Origin: Chitinophaga niabensis
GTDB lineage: Bacteria > Bacteroidota > Bacteroidia > Chitinophagales > Chitinophagaceae
Assembly: GCF_900129465.1 (NCBI RefSeq)
Contig: NZ_FSRA01000001.1
Coordinates: 1,798,001 to 1,862,000, forward strand
DNA length: 64,000 nucleotides
Direction: 5' to 3'
Shown: one piece after another, positions 50,972 to 57,955 of the stretch
How positions within the stretch are numbered: position 1 is the stretch's first letter
Layout of the letters: every line of letters begins with the position of its first letter
The notes under the pieces: generated by a model
Told to the model about the DNA's origin: nothing
The model's database searches: none
The model's input: only the letters and a program-made list of their open reading frames with translations
Made by a program: the position numbers and the translations under genes

Positions 50972-51922
50972 ATGAAAGCTGTAGCCGTTAACGAATTCAA
51001 GACACTTCCGCAAGTGATGGACCTCCCGGAACCCGCTGTGAAAGAGGGTACCATCAAAATAAAACTAACCGCCGCCGGCCTCAATCCCTTCGATTGGAAA
51101 ACGATCGATGGTATTATGCAGGATCATATGCCACATGTTTTTCCTTTGATCATCGGCGCAGATGGTGCAGGTGTTGTTACAGAAGTGGGCGCTGGTATTA
51201 CACGTTTTAAAATTGGTGATAAGGTCTACGGCCAGGTGCTGCATGCCCCTGTTGGCGAAGGTTCTTATGCAGAATATGTGGTGGTTCCCGAAACTGCTGC
51301 CATAAGCCTGGCTCCTGAAACTATTCCACTGGAAGATGCTGCCGCAGCCCCCACAGCAGGAATGACGGCATTACAGCTGCTGGAAAAAGCAGGATTACAA
51401 AGCGGCCAAAGTGTATTATTAATAGGCGCAACAGGAGGGGTGGGGACCTTCACTACACAATTGGCCAATGCCAAAGGCATCCGTGTAATAGCAACGGCTT
51501 CTTCACCAGCACAGGCAGAAAGGTTAACAGCCCTGGGTGCTGCTGCTACCATAAACTACAAAGAAACTTCTCTCGATGAAGAAGTCCGCAAACTATACCC
51601 CGATGGCGTGGATGCACTGATAGACCTGGTAAGCAATAAAGTAGATTTTCATAAGATGACCACGCTCGTGAAACCCGAGGGTTATGCATTCACCACACAA
51701 TTCGTGGCTGATAAAGAAAGCCTAAAAGCACAACATCTGCATGGCGGAAATTTTGAAACGAAATCATCACCGGCAGCCCTGGATGCATTACGTCAAGTGA
51801 TAGATGCCGGAGAAGTGAATATTCCCATAGAACGCAAAATATCCCTGGAACAGGCACCGGCAGCTATTGCAGAAAGCCGCCAGCTAAAAAGCAAAGGCAA
51901 AACTATTATCCTGATCAGCTAA
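50972..51922 (+). CDS. NADP-dependent quinone oxidoreductase-like protein (zinc-free MDR)
   Basis: A 316-residue medium-chain reductase. The N-terminal GroES-like domain has AAGLNPFDWKTIDG and GADGAGVVTEVGAGI. The Rossmann motif is LLIGATGGVGTFTTQLA, and lack of zinc cysteines places it with quinone reductases (QOR/Qor1-type). The substrate is unknown. Its stop overlaps the convergent YjbR gene by four bases. Confidence 0.87.
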   Translation: MKAVAVNEFKTLPQVMDLPEPAVKEGTIKIKLTAAGLNPFDWKTIDGIMQDHMPHVFPLIIGADGAGVVTEVGAGITRFKIGDKVYGQVLHAPVGEGSYAEYVVVPETAAISLAPETIPLEDAAAAPTAGMTALQLLEKAGLQSGQSVLLIGATGGVGTFTTQLANAKGIRVIATASSPAQAERLTALGAAATINYKETSLDEEVRKLYPDGVDALIDLVSNKVDFHKMTTLVKPEGYAFTTQFVADKESLKAQHLHGGNFETKSSPAALDALRQVIDAGEVNIPIERKISLEQAPAAIAESRQLKSKGKTIILIS

Positions 51923-52275
51923 GACCTGCCCGTTAATTCCTCTCTTACTTTCTTCGGCAGTTTGGCTACCACGAGATCGTAGGAATCCTTTGTCCATTGC
52001 AGGAGCAATTTATCAGGAATAGAACCGTCAAATAACACCGTATTCCAGTGTTTCTTGTTCATATGATAACCAGGTAAAACACCTTCATATCTTTCCCTTA
52101 ATTCAATCGCCTGATCAGGATCGCATTTGAGATTGGCGCTCTCAAATTCTTCAATGTCCGTTAATGCAAACATTTTCCCCATCACATAGAACACCAGCGT
52201 ATTTTCACCAAAAGGGAGCCCCTCCGATGTACCGGGTAAAGACAGGCAGTATTGTTGGAATTTCTCGAGGTTCAT
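51919..52275 (-). CDS. MmcQ/YjbR family protein
   Basis: A 118-residue protein from ATG 52275 (MNLEKFQQYCLSLPGTSEGLPFG). An in-frame TTG at 52287 would overlap the upstream cupin stop. LVFYVMGKMFALTDIE, ANLKCDPDQAIELRERYEGVLPGYHMNKKHWNTV and SYDLVVAKLPKK are YjbR/MmcQ (CyaY-like fold, DNA-binding-like) signatures. It lies eight bases after the cupin gene in the same direction. Confidence 0.87.
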   Translation of the reverse strand: MNLEKFQQYCLSLPGTSEGLPFGENTLVFYVMGKMFALTDIEEFESANLKCDPDQAIELRERYEGVLPGYHMNKKHWNTVLFDGSIPDKLLLQWTKDSYDLVVAKLPKKVREELTGRS

Positions 52276-52283
52276 AACATCAA

Positions 52284-52835
52284 TCAATTTAAATATTTCT
52301 CATAAGTGGCCCTGTATCCCAACAGATAAGCGAACGGCGTCAGGATCCCGAAAAGGAGCTTTTGAACAATGTAAGGCGGCTTCATCATCCTGAAAACAGG
52401 CGCAAATTTATTGACCGTAAGCGCTGCCTGCAGGATATTCGGAACACCATTGGCATTTGTTTTACCATCCGCCGCCAACCCCATCGTAGTTTCAAAAAAA
52501 TGCTCCATATTCAAGGCAGGGCGTACCTGCCAGTTGGTTACTGCAATAGCCGGACCATTATTCCACATGGCATGTGGTGTTTTAGCCGGAATATGCAAAC
52601 GATCTCCCACTTTAAGAACGCGTGTTCCTCCATTCATACGCAGCATCATTTCACCTTCCAGGACCTCAAAATCCTCTGCCTGGCCGGGATGGAAATGCAG
52701 GGGAGGTTCGGTAGAGAGCGGCTGGTAAGTAGCCTCCATTTCAAGCAGCGCACCATTTGTTCCTTTGGCTGTTTGGATGAACCGGAGTTGCATGCCATTT
52801 CGGGGATTTGCTATAACTTTATTGGGATAGGCCAT
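52284..52835 (-). CDS. Cupin domain protein
   Basis: A 183-residue protein with a cupin beta barrel: PPLHFHPGQAEDFEVLEGEMMLRMNGG (motif 1, metal-binding histidines and Glu) and RLHIPAKTPHAMWNNGPA (motif 2, histidine). The C-terminal 60 residues contain a hydrophobic segment (GILTPFAYLLGY) that may touch the membrane. The substrate is unknown. The -7 element ends five bases before its start. Confidence 0.85.
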   Translation of the reverse strand: MAYPNKVIANPRNGMQLRFIQTAKGTNGALLEMEATYQPLSTEPPLHFHPGQAEDFEVLEGEMMLRMNGGTRVLKVGDRLHIPAKTPHAMWNNGPAIAVTNWQVRPALNMEHFFETTMGLAADGKTNANGVPNILQAALTVNKFAPVFRMMKPPYIVQKLLFGILTPFAYLLGYRATYEKYLN

Positions 52836-52839
52836 GTAA

Positions 52840-52847
52840 CAAAGATA
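52840..52847 (-). promoter_or_regulatory. -7 promoter element immediately before the cupin gene
   Basis: TATCTTTG on the minus strand matches TAnnTTTG and ends five bases before the ATG at 52835, so the mRNA is probably leaderless or nearly so. Confidence 0.55.
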
Positions 52848-52916
52848 AATTTTTGGCTTAAGTTTTGTGCATATGGCTGTTCTGAAAAACCGACCCGATC
52901 ACTTTAATCATATCTA

Positions 52917-53180
52917 ATGAAAACAGAAGCACTATATGCCAGGATAAAGGCATTGATACTATCTGACAAGATCCGCTTCCCGGATATTTTCGAGATAATT
53001 CCTGCAAAGACCATCAGCGAGGATTGCGGCTTTGATTGGGTGATCTTTAAACATAAACTTGATAACCTGCATTTGTTTACCCTCAACGAAATGATGACTA
53101 TCGCCAATATTCTCAAAATACCGTTCAGATATATGTTACAACTCGTCAGGCAGGCGAGGGGCGATGAGGATAACATATAA
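52917..53180 (+). CDS. Small hypothetical protein, HTH-like
   Basis: An 87-residue helical protein (MKTEALYARIKALILSDKIR...). The C-terminal half, LFTLNEMMTIANILKIPFRYMLQLV, resembles helices 3 to 5 of an XRE-type HTH domain, but the first HTH helices are not obvious. It ends 80 bases before the SPFH gene. It may regulate that module, but this is a guess. Confidence 0.5.
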   Translation: MKTEALYARIKALILSDKIRFPDIFEIIPAKTISEDCGFDWVIFKHKLDNLHLFTLNEMMTIANILKIPFRYMLQLVRQARGDEDNI

Positions 53181-53260
53181 TTGTTATTCCATTGATAATA
53201 AATATCTTACTTTAGCATCACCATGCATTTGACCCGTTTAACCAATTAACCCGATATGCC

Positions 53261-54202
53261 ATGACGTTACCTTTTATTGAGATCATTGAATGGGTGGAAC
53301 ATGACCCGAACCTGCTCATGCATAAATTTGCAGATGGTGATAAAGAGATTAAAAATGGCGCTCAGTTAACCGTACGTGAAAACCAGGCAGCCATGCTGTT
53401 GAATGAAGGACAACTGGCCGATGTATTCACCCCCGGAATGCATAAACTGAGTACTGCCAATATTCCCATTATTAGTCGTTTGAAAGGATGGAAATACGGC
53501 TTTGAATCACCATTTAAAGCAGATGTTTATTTCTTCACCACCCGGCAGTTCCTTCACCTGAAATGGGGAACACCTGCTCCGATACTTTTGCGCGATCCCC
53601 AGTTTGGACAGGTAAGACTTCGTGCATTTGGCACCTTCTCCGTTCGGATTGCAGACGTGGCTACATTCTTCAGGCAATATGCAGGTACTTATCCAAGGCT
53701 CACCATCTTTGAGCTGGAAGTACAAATGCGTGATCTTATAGCCCCTAAGTTCGGAGAAGTACTTGCACAGGCCAATATTTCAGTATTGGATGTAGCAGGA
53801 AATATCAGTGATCTCAGCAGGAAAATAGAACCATTACTCCAACCTTATTTCGAAAATATCGGCATAGAATTAACCCAGTTCATTATTACCAGCGCAACCC
53901 TGCCACCTGAAGTAACCGAGTACTACGACAAGGTTACCAGCATGAACATGATCCCGGACATGAATAAATACCAGCAGTTCAACCAGGCCAATGCAATAGG
54001 CCAGGCGGGAACTGTTGCCAATGAAGGCATGCAACAGGGCATGATGGCCGGCATTATGTTAAATACCCTTCAGCAACAGCAACAACAGCCACAGGAAGAT
54101 ATCACGGCAAAACTCCAGAAACTCAAAGTGCTGTTTGAACAGGGATTGATAGACGAAGCCGAATACAAGGCCAAAAAGGCGGAACTCATTGAAAAATTAT
54201 AG
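53261..54202 (+). CDS. SPFH-domain protein with C-terminal SHOCT (YdjI-like)
   Basis: A 313-residue protein. The first 200 residues form an SPFH/virion-core-like domain: LTVRENQAAMLLNEGQLADVFTPGMHKLST, GTFSVRIADVATFF and IGIELTQFIITSATLPPEV. A Gln-rich linker (about residues 265-278) leads to a SHOCT-type helix hairpin, LQKLKVLFEQGLIDEAEYKAKKAELIEKL. B. subtilis YdjI, a related protein, acts with PspA-like YdjF at damaged membranes. There is no transmembrane helix; it is probably a peripheral scaffold. First gene of a four-gene module. Confidence 0.83.
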   Translation: MTLPFIEIIEWVEHDPNLLMHKFADGDKEIKNGAQLTVRENQAAMLLNEGQLADVFTPGMHKLSTANIPIISRLKGWKYGFESPFKADVYFFTTRQFLHLKWGTPAPILLRDPQFGQVRLRAFGTFSVRIADVATFFRQYAGTYPRLTIFELEVQMRDLIAPKFGEVLAQANISVLDVAGNISDLSRKIEPLLQPYFENIGIELTQFIITSATLPPEVTEYYDKVTSMNMIPDMNKYQQFNQANAIGQAGTVANEGMQQGMMAGIMLNTLQQQQQQPQEDITAKLQKLKVLFEQGLIDEAEYKAKKAELIEKL

Positions 54203-54213
54203 TCACCCATTAC

Positions 54214-54468
54214 ATGTCTGACCAGGATAAAAAGCCCCTTAGTTTTATTGAAAAAATGAAACTGAAAGCGCAGCAGCAGGTTTCCTATGGGGGAGAAGCC
54301 AAACAGGAAAATGCTAAAGTGGATGTTGCTGATTGCCCTAACTGTGGTGCCGGCAGGGCCAAACAGGACGGCATTACCCATTGTGCCTATTGTGGTTTTG
54401 AATTTATCCGTGTAAAACTGGATGATGGTATCAACATCAAAAAGGAAGATAATTCTCATGATAAATGA
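54214..54468 (+). CDS. Small zinc-ribbon protein
   Basis: An 84-residue protein with one zinc ribbon: CPNCG at about residues 43-47 and CAYCG at about 59-63. The N-terminus (SFIEKMKLKAQQQVSYGG) is amphipathic and basic, possibly membrane- or partner-binding. It starts 11 bases after the SPFH gene and overlaps the next gene by 11 bases, so it belongs to the module. Ribbon proteins of this size often follow SPFH genes as adaptor subunits. Confidence 0.72.
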   Translation: MSDQDKKPLSFIEKMKLKAQQQVSYGGEAKQENAKVDVADCPNCGAGRAKQDGITHCAYCGFEFIRVKLDDGINIKKEDNSHDK

Positions 54469-55204
54469 ACTGGAAACCCGCTGGAATACTTTCCTTGGTA
54501 AACTGGAAGAAAAAGCAAACGAACTCATAGAAGGTATCCGCACAGAAGGAAAAACACTCTGGCAGGATAAAGCAGATGTATACCATCAGACCTATTACCG
54601 CTTCAGAAGTGGTATGCAGGGCCAGTTAAGGTCCATCTATTCAAAAGCGCGTGATACTTATGAAGCCCAGATCCAACAGCAAGGTCACTATCAGCTGGCT
54701 GCTGCCTATCATGAATGGGAGGAGCGGATCAGGCAAAAAGAAGACGAGGCGGTCGATGAAGCAGAAGCGGAAGACCTTGAATTAAAGTACCAGGAAATAC
54801 TGGCGGAACATGCAGCCATAAAAGATAGATTTTCCTGTATTCAATGTGGCGGGAAGCTGGTGTTGGATAAGATCTATTTTATCACCACCTATATCAAATG
54901 TGATCAGTGCCAAACGCAAAACACCTTTGAACCATCCACCATGGCAAAGAGCCTGGAAGGCTTGTCGAAACCGCTGGCAGAGCAGCGCTGCAAACATTTA
55001 TACGATGAATACCGGCAGCATGTTCTTCATCCGCGGTATGATGATCCGCAGAAACGTGCAAAGAAAGAAGCTGAGGTAGCTTATTACCAGAAATACCTTC
55101 GTGGCGTATTTGATGAAGTACACAAAATAGTGCCTGATCTGAAAACACAAAATGAAAAGTTCTACGAACGCCTCATGGAAGAATACAGGAGAGATAATTT
55201 GTAA
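54458..55204 (+). CDS. Coiled-coil protein with a central zinc ribbon
   Basis: A 248-residue protein from ATG 54458 (MINELETRWNTFLGKLEEKA); an upstream in-frame ATG at 54422 would overlap the previous gene more deeply. Residues 1-125 are long acidic/basic helices likely to form coiled coils. A four-cysteine ribbon follows, CIQCGG and then CDQCQTQN. The C-terminal 90 residues are helical and charged. No signal peptide or membrane helix. I do not recognise the family. Confidence 0.66.
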   Translation: MINELETRWNTFLGKLEEKANELIEGIRTEGKTLWQDKADVYHQTYYRFRSGMQGQLRSIYSKARDTYEAQIQQQGHYQLAAAYHEWEERIRQKEDEAVDEAEAEDLELKYQEILAEHAAIKDRFSCIQCGGKLVLDKIYFITTYIKCDQCQTQNTFEPSTMAKSLEGLSKPLAEQRCKHLYDEYRQHVLHPRYDDPQKRAKKEAEVAYYQKYLRGVFDEVHKIVPDLKTQNEKFYERLMEEYRRDNL

Positions 55205-55236
55205 CCCGTTTCACTTATATAAAAACGCAGACCACC

Positions 55237-56184
55237 ATGTTTAAAAAGTTGTTAAATGACCTCCTCGGGAATGAGGACGAAAAGAAACCTCAGCCATCCG
55301 AACCTCCCCAACAGGAAGCGCAGCAGGCAGTTCCTGCAACAGCAGGCTTTGACCCGGAAACCTTTCATGGCCTTCATTATACAGAAGCGCAGTTTGAAGC
55401 AGAAGTAGAAAAACGCGTACAGGCCTTTGTTGCAGACAGTGATGAGGATCTGCTGGAAAATGATATCATGAACCTGCGTACCAATTTTGGGCGTGATGTA
55501 TTCACGGACTGGAATGGATGGGACCGCTACGAGCAGTTTTCACTGGTTTGGGGCAGCAAAGTACGGGGCATTCATGCATTCGGTATCCAGAAAGCAGATG
55601 AAAGCGATCCTTTACTGCAACCCATTCACGGCGTATCCTTATATGATTACGCTGCAGCAGCCAGCAAAATGGGATCAGGTGTTTCAACGGAACAGGTCTG
55701 TAAAGCGCTGGGCATTGAATTACCCGTTTGGGAGGAAATAAACGTACTGTGGCCCAAACGGATGCAGGAAGACACGAGTTTCCAGGTGATCAATGTTTTT
55801 AGCCAGTATTTCGGCCAGGCTGATCAGCATCCGGTGCTGGGGAAATTAACTGCTGCCGGTTCCGGCTCAGGCGGAAACGCAGAAGGCGCCGCAAACCTCC
55901 AACGCCTGGAAGAAGACCTTTATTTTTATCATGAACTCTGCGGAGCACGCCAGGCAGCTTATGAATATGGACTGGATGGCGCACAGTGGATCCTCGACAA
56001 TTATGGTATCACATTAGGGGAATTCCAGGGCGTTGCCGTAAAACACATGGAAAAGCAAAACCAGCAGTTCAACAGCCAGGATATCATGCATTATATGAAT
56101 TACCAGGATGAGAAGCAGAAAGAATATGCGGAGAGATTCGCAGCTGAACAGGGTGGTAATGTGGCAGATGATATAACGTTTTAA
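55237..56184 (+). CDS. Conserved hypothetical protein, possibly DUF6620
   Basis: A 315-residue acidic protein. The start is FKKLLNDLLGNEDEKKPQ and then a disordered Pro/Gln/Ala stretch. The body contains YTEAQFEAEVEKRVQAFVADSDED, HGVSLYDYAAAASKMGSGVSTEQVCKALGIELPVWEEINVLWPKRMQEDTSFQVINVFSQYF, and a second helical half with AAYEYGLDGAQWILDNYGI. From memory it resembles DUF6620. The WPKRMQED region looks like a binding surface of repeated helices. Last gene of the SPFH module, followed by a perfect hairpin. Confidence 0.62.
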   Translation: MFKKLLNDLLGNEDEKKPQPSEPPQQEAQQAVPATAGFDPETFHGLHYTEAQFEAEVEKRVQAFVADSDEDLLENDIMNLRTNFGRDVFTDWNGWDRYEQFSLVWGSKVRGIHAFGIQKADESDPLLQPIHGVSLYDYAAAASKMGSGVSTEQVCKALGIELPVWEEINVLWPKRMQEDTSFQVINVFSQYFGQADQHPVLGKLTAAGSGSGGNAEGAANLQRLEEDLYFYHELCGARQAAYEYGLDGAQWILDNYGITLGEFQGVAVKHMEKQNQQFNSQDIMHYMNYQDEKQKEYAERFAAEQGGNVADDITF

Positions 56185-56227
56185 TTATAAATCCCTTCCT
56201 GGAGAAAGTCCAGGAAGGGATTTATAA
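56185..56227 (+). terminator. 19-base-pair perfect hairpin ending the SPFH module
   Basis: The arm at 56185-56203 pairs without mismatch with 56209-56227 around GAAAG, starting one base after the stop codon. There is no long U tract, so it may be a terminator or an mRNA-stabilising structure. Confidence 0.75.
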
Positions 56228-56361
56228 GAACAGGCACTCGATGCCGGTTTTGTATAAATCAATGCCAGGTAATCACCATTTAAACGCATTAAATTGGCAA
56301 TTGCTGCCTTAAATGAAGTCATAAACTGTTGATATATTCGCCATTATAAAATTTAGACATT

Positions 56362-56568
56362 ATGGCAACAATGTATTACAACAGAATTAAAGTAGTTCTA
56401 ATGGAAAAAAAACGCACAGCAAAACAACTAGCACAGCACTTGGAAGTAGATGCCGGAACAGTAAGTAGGTGGTGTCAGAATAAAAATCAACCGAGTATTT
56501 CAATGCTGTATAGGATAGCAACTTATCTGGATGTTCAATCCGCAGCGTTGCTCAATAAGATCATTTAG
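56362..56568 (+). CDS. XRE-family helix-turn-helix protein (68 aa)
   Basis: A 68-residue single-domain regulator: RIKVVLMEKKRTAKQLAQHLEVDAGTVSRWCQNKNQPSISMLYRIATYLDV. The recognition helix is in DAGTVSRWCQNK. It follows the SPFH module in the same direction after 178 bases. No target is known; it may control the module. Confidence 0.82.
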   Translation: MATMYYNRIKVVLMEKKRTAKQLAQHLEVDAGTVSRWCQNKNQPSISMLYRIATYLDVQSAALLNKII

Positions 56569-56571
56569 AAT

Positions 56572-56628
56572 AAATAGGCTTTCTTTGGATGAGGGGATAG
56601 ATTCCCCTAATAAAAGGAAAGTCTATTT
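56572..56628 (+). terminator. Probable terminator after the XRE gene
   Basis: Imperfect arms AAATAGGCTTTCTTT (56572-56586) and AAAGGAAAGTCTATTT (56613-56628), with inner GGGG/CCCC pairing, form a long hairpin just after the XRE stop. There is no strong U tract. Confidence 0.4.
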
Positions 56629-56883
56629 AACATAATGTAAATATGGTTCGTTATAGACTATTTGTGTAAAAGAGGCCGAAATGGCAAGGAACTGCCTACA
56701 GATAAGGCTTTCAGGGTCATTCAGGGATTCATGCGGGTTCACCAAAGTTCGGCAATAGATCCCAATTTCCGGCAGGTATTTGTGTCAAAAAAGCTCAAAC
56801 CCGTACTACAGGAATCAGTCCAAAAACATCTCCGTATCGGCCCAAAAGGGAAAATTATCCAGCTCCCAAAACCTCCCGGAAAC

Positions 56884-56915
56884 AAAAAAGCAGCAGAACC
56901 AAAGGTCCTGCTGCT
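56884..56915 (-). terminator. Terminator of the desaturase gene
   Basis: AGCAGCAG (56889-56896) pairs with CTGCTGCT (56908-56915), with ACC/GGT added beyond a mismatch. The A run on the left gives the minus-strand U tract. Confidence 0.75.
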
Positions 56916-56934
56916 TCAAAAATATCCGGGAAAA

Positions 56935-57702
56935 TTAAGCTGCTTTTTTTGCCTCATTGATCACCGCAACCCGTGGACGAAGTCTGATGATCCTCATCCA
57001 ATGCATTACTTTCATCACTGGATAAGTGGGATCAAATTCATACCATTTCTGTGCGAAATTTGCACTGTCTTTATGCATATGGTGATTATTCTGGAATAAT
57101 TCACCCAGCAAAAAGATGCCCCAGGGCTCAGAGTTCCTGGAATGATCGCCGTTATTGAAATTGCTGTAACCGTATTTGTGACCGCACCAGTTAACCACAG
57201 CACCCTGTACAGGCCCCATCAGAAAATGGATCGGCAGCAACAGGTACATCCACCATTGTGTAGCAAAAACTACGTAAAAAGCAACGTAGATCGCCATCCA
57301 AACAATACGTGTTGCACGATGATCACCAAAACGATCCATCGCATCCCATGTTGGTAACGGATCTTTCGTGAATTTAGCATCAGGGATCCTGGTATTGGTT
57401 TGAAAACCCGCATAGATCTGACGTGTATGCATCATCATCTGCCAAACATCTTTGAAGAAATGTGGCGAGTGAGGATCTTGTTCTGTATCGCTATACTCGT
57501 GGTGCATGCGGTGCATAACGCCATAAGCTCTTGGAACCAAATATGATGAACCCTGGAAAAACCAGGTCATAAAGTAAAAAACCCTTTCCCAACCTTTGCT
57601 GGTATCGTACATCTGGTGAGATGCGTATCTGTGAAGGAAAAATGTATGAAAGAACAATGATAAGAACCAATGGGCAAAAAAGAATATCAGTATCGCTACC
57701 AT
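56935..57702 (-). CDS. Membrane fatty-acid (acyl-CoA type) desaturase
   Basis: A 255-residue di-iron desaturase. The histidine boxes are H24-RYAS-H29, H64-RM-H67-H68, and HH in NNHHMHKDSANFAQKW; WCGHKYGYSN is a further conserved site. Helices lie at about 1-22, 40-58 and 125-160. This is the delta-9-like group that introduces double bonds to control membrane fluidity. It has its own -7 element and terminator. It is convergent with the XRE/SPFH region and divergent from the TonB receptor. Confidence 0.88.
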   Translation of the reverse strand: MVAILIFFFAHWFLSLFFHTFFLHRYASHQMYDTSKGWERVFYFMTWFFQGSSYLVPRAYGVMHRMHHEYSDTEQDPHSPHFFKDVWQMMMHTRQIYAGFQTNTRIPDAKFTKDPLPTWDAMDRFGDHRATRIVWMAIYVAFYVVFATQWWMYLLLPIHFLMGPVQGAVVNWCGHKYGYSNFNNGDHSRNSEPWGIFLLGELFQNNHHMHKDSANFAQKWYEFDPTYPVMKVMHWMRIIRLRPRVAVINEAKKAA

Positions 57703-57737
57703 AAACCACTCAGTTAAAAGTTGAAAAAATAGAACCG

Positions 57738-57745
57738 CAAAGGTA
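57738..57745 (-). promoter_or_regulatory. -7 promoter element for the desaturase gene
   Basis: TACCTTTG on the minus strand matches TAnnTTTG and ends 35 bases before the ATG. Confidence 0.5.
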
Positions 57746-57955
57746 ACTTAAAAACAGGGCAAAACAACATATTTTAACTTCATGTTAATGAATATTTTAA
57801 TATCCCATATGTGATAATTTACTCAAGTCTCCCCTCCCGTTTCGATCACTTTCGAAATGTTACAATTCATAACAAAGATTTCATATTAAGGAAATACCAT
57901 ATTAACATAGTCCCCTCACCTTCGCCTCATCCAAATCTAATCTAAGCTACCTAAT

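Larger units (their letters stand above)
56569..56934. other. Intergenic stretch with a possible decayed frame
   Basis: This 366-base gap holds the XRE hairpin and the desaturase terminator. Between them an open plus-strand frame from about 56662 reads GKELPTDKAFRVIQGF and QVFVSKKLKPVLQESVQKHL. It has no proper start (a stop lies just upstream of the TTG) and runs into the convergent desaturase. It may be a gene relic or chance. Confidence 0.3.

Noticed and set aside
56662..57099. 145-codon frame read as a gene
   Set aside because: Its last third runs antisense through the desaturase terminator and gene, and it lacks a credible start.
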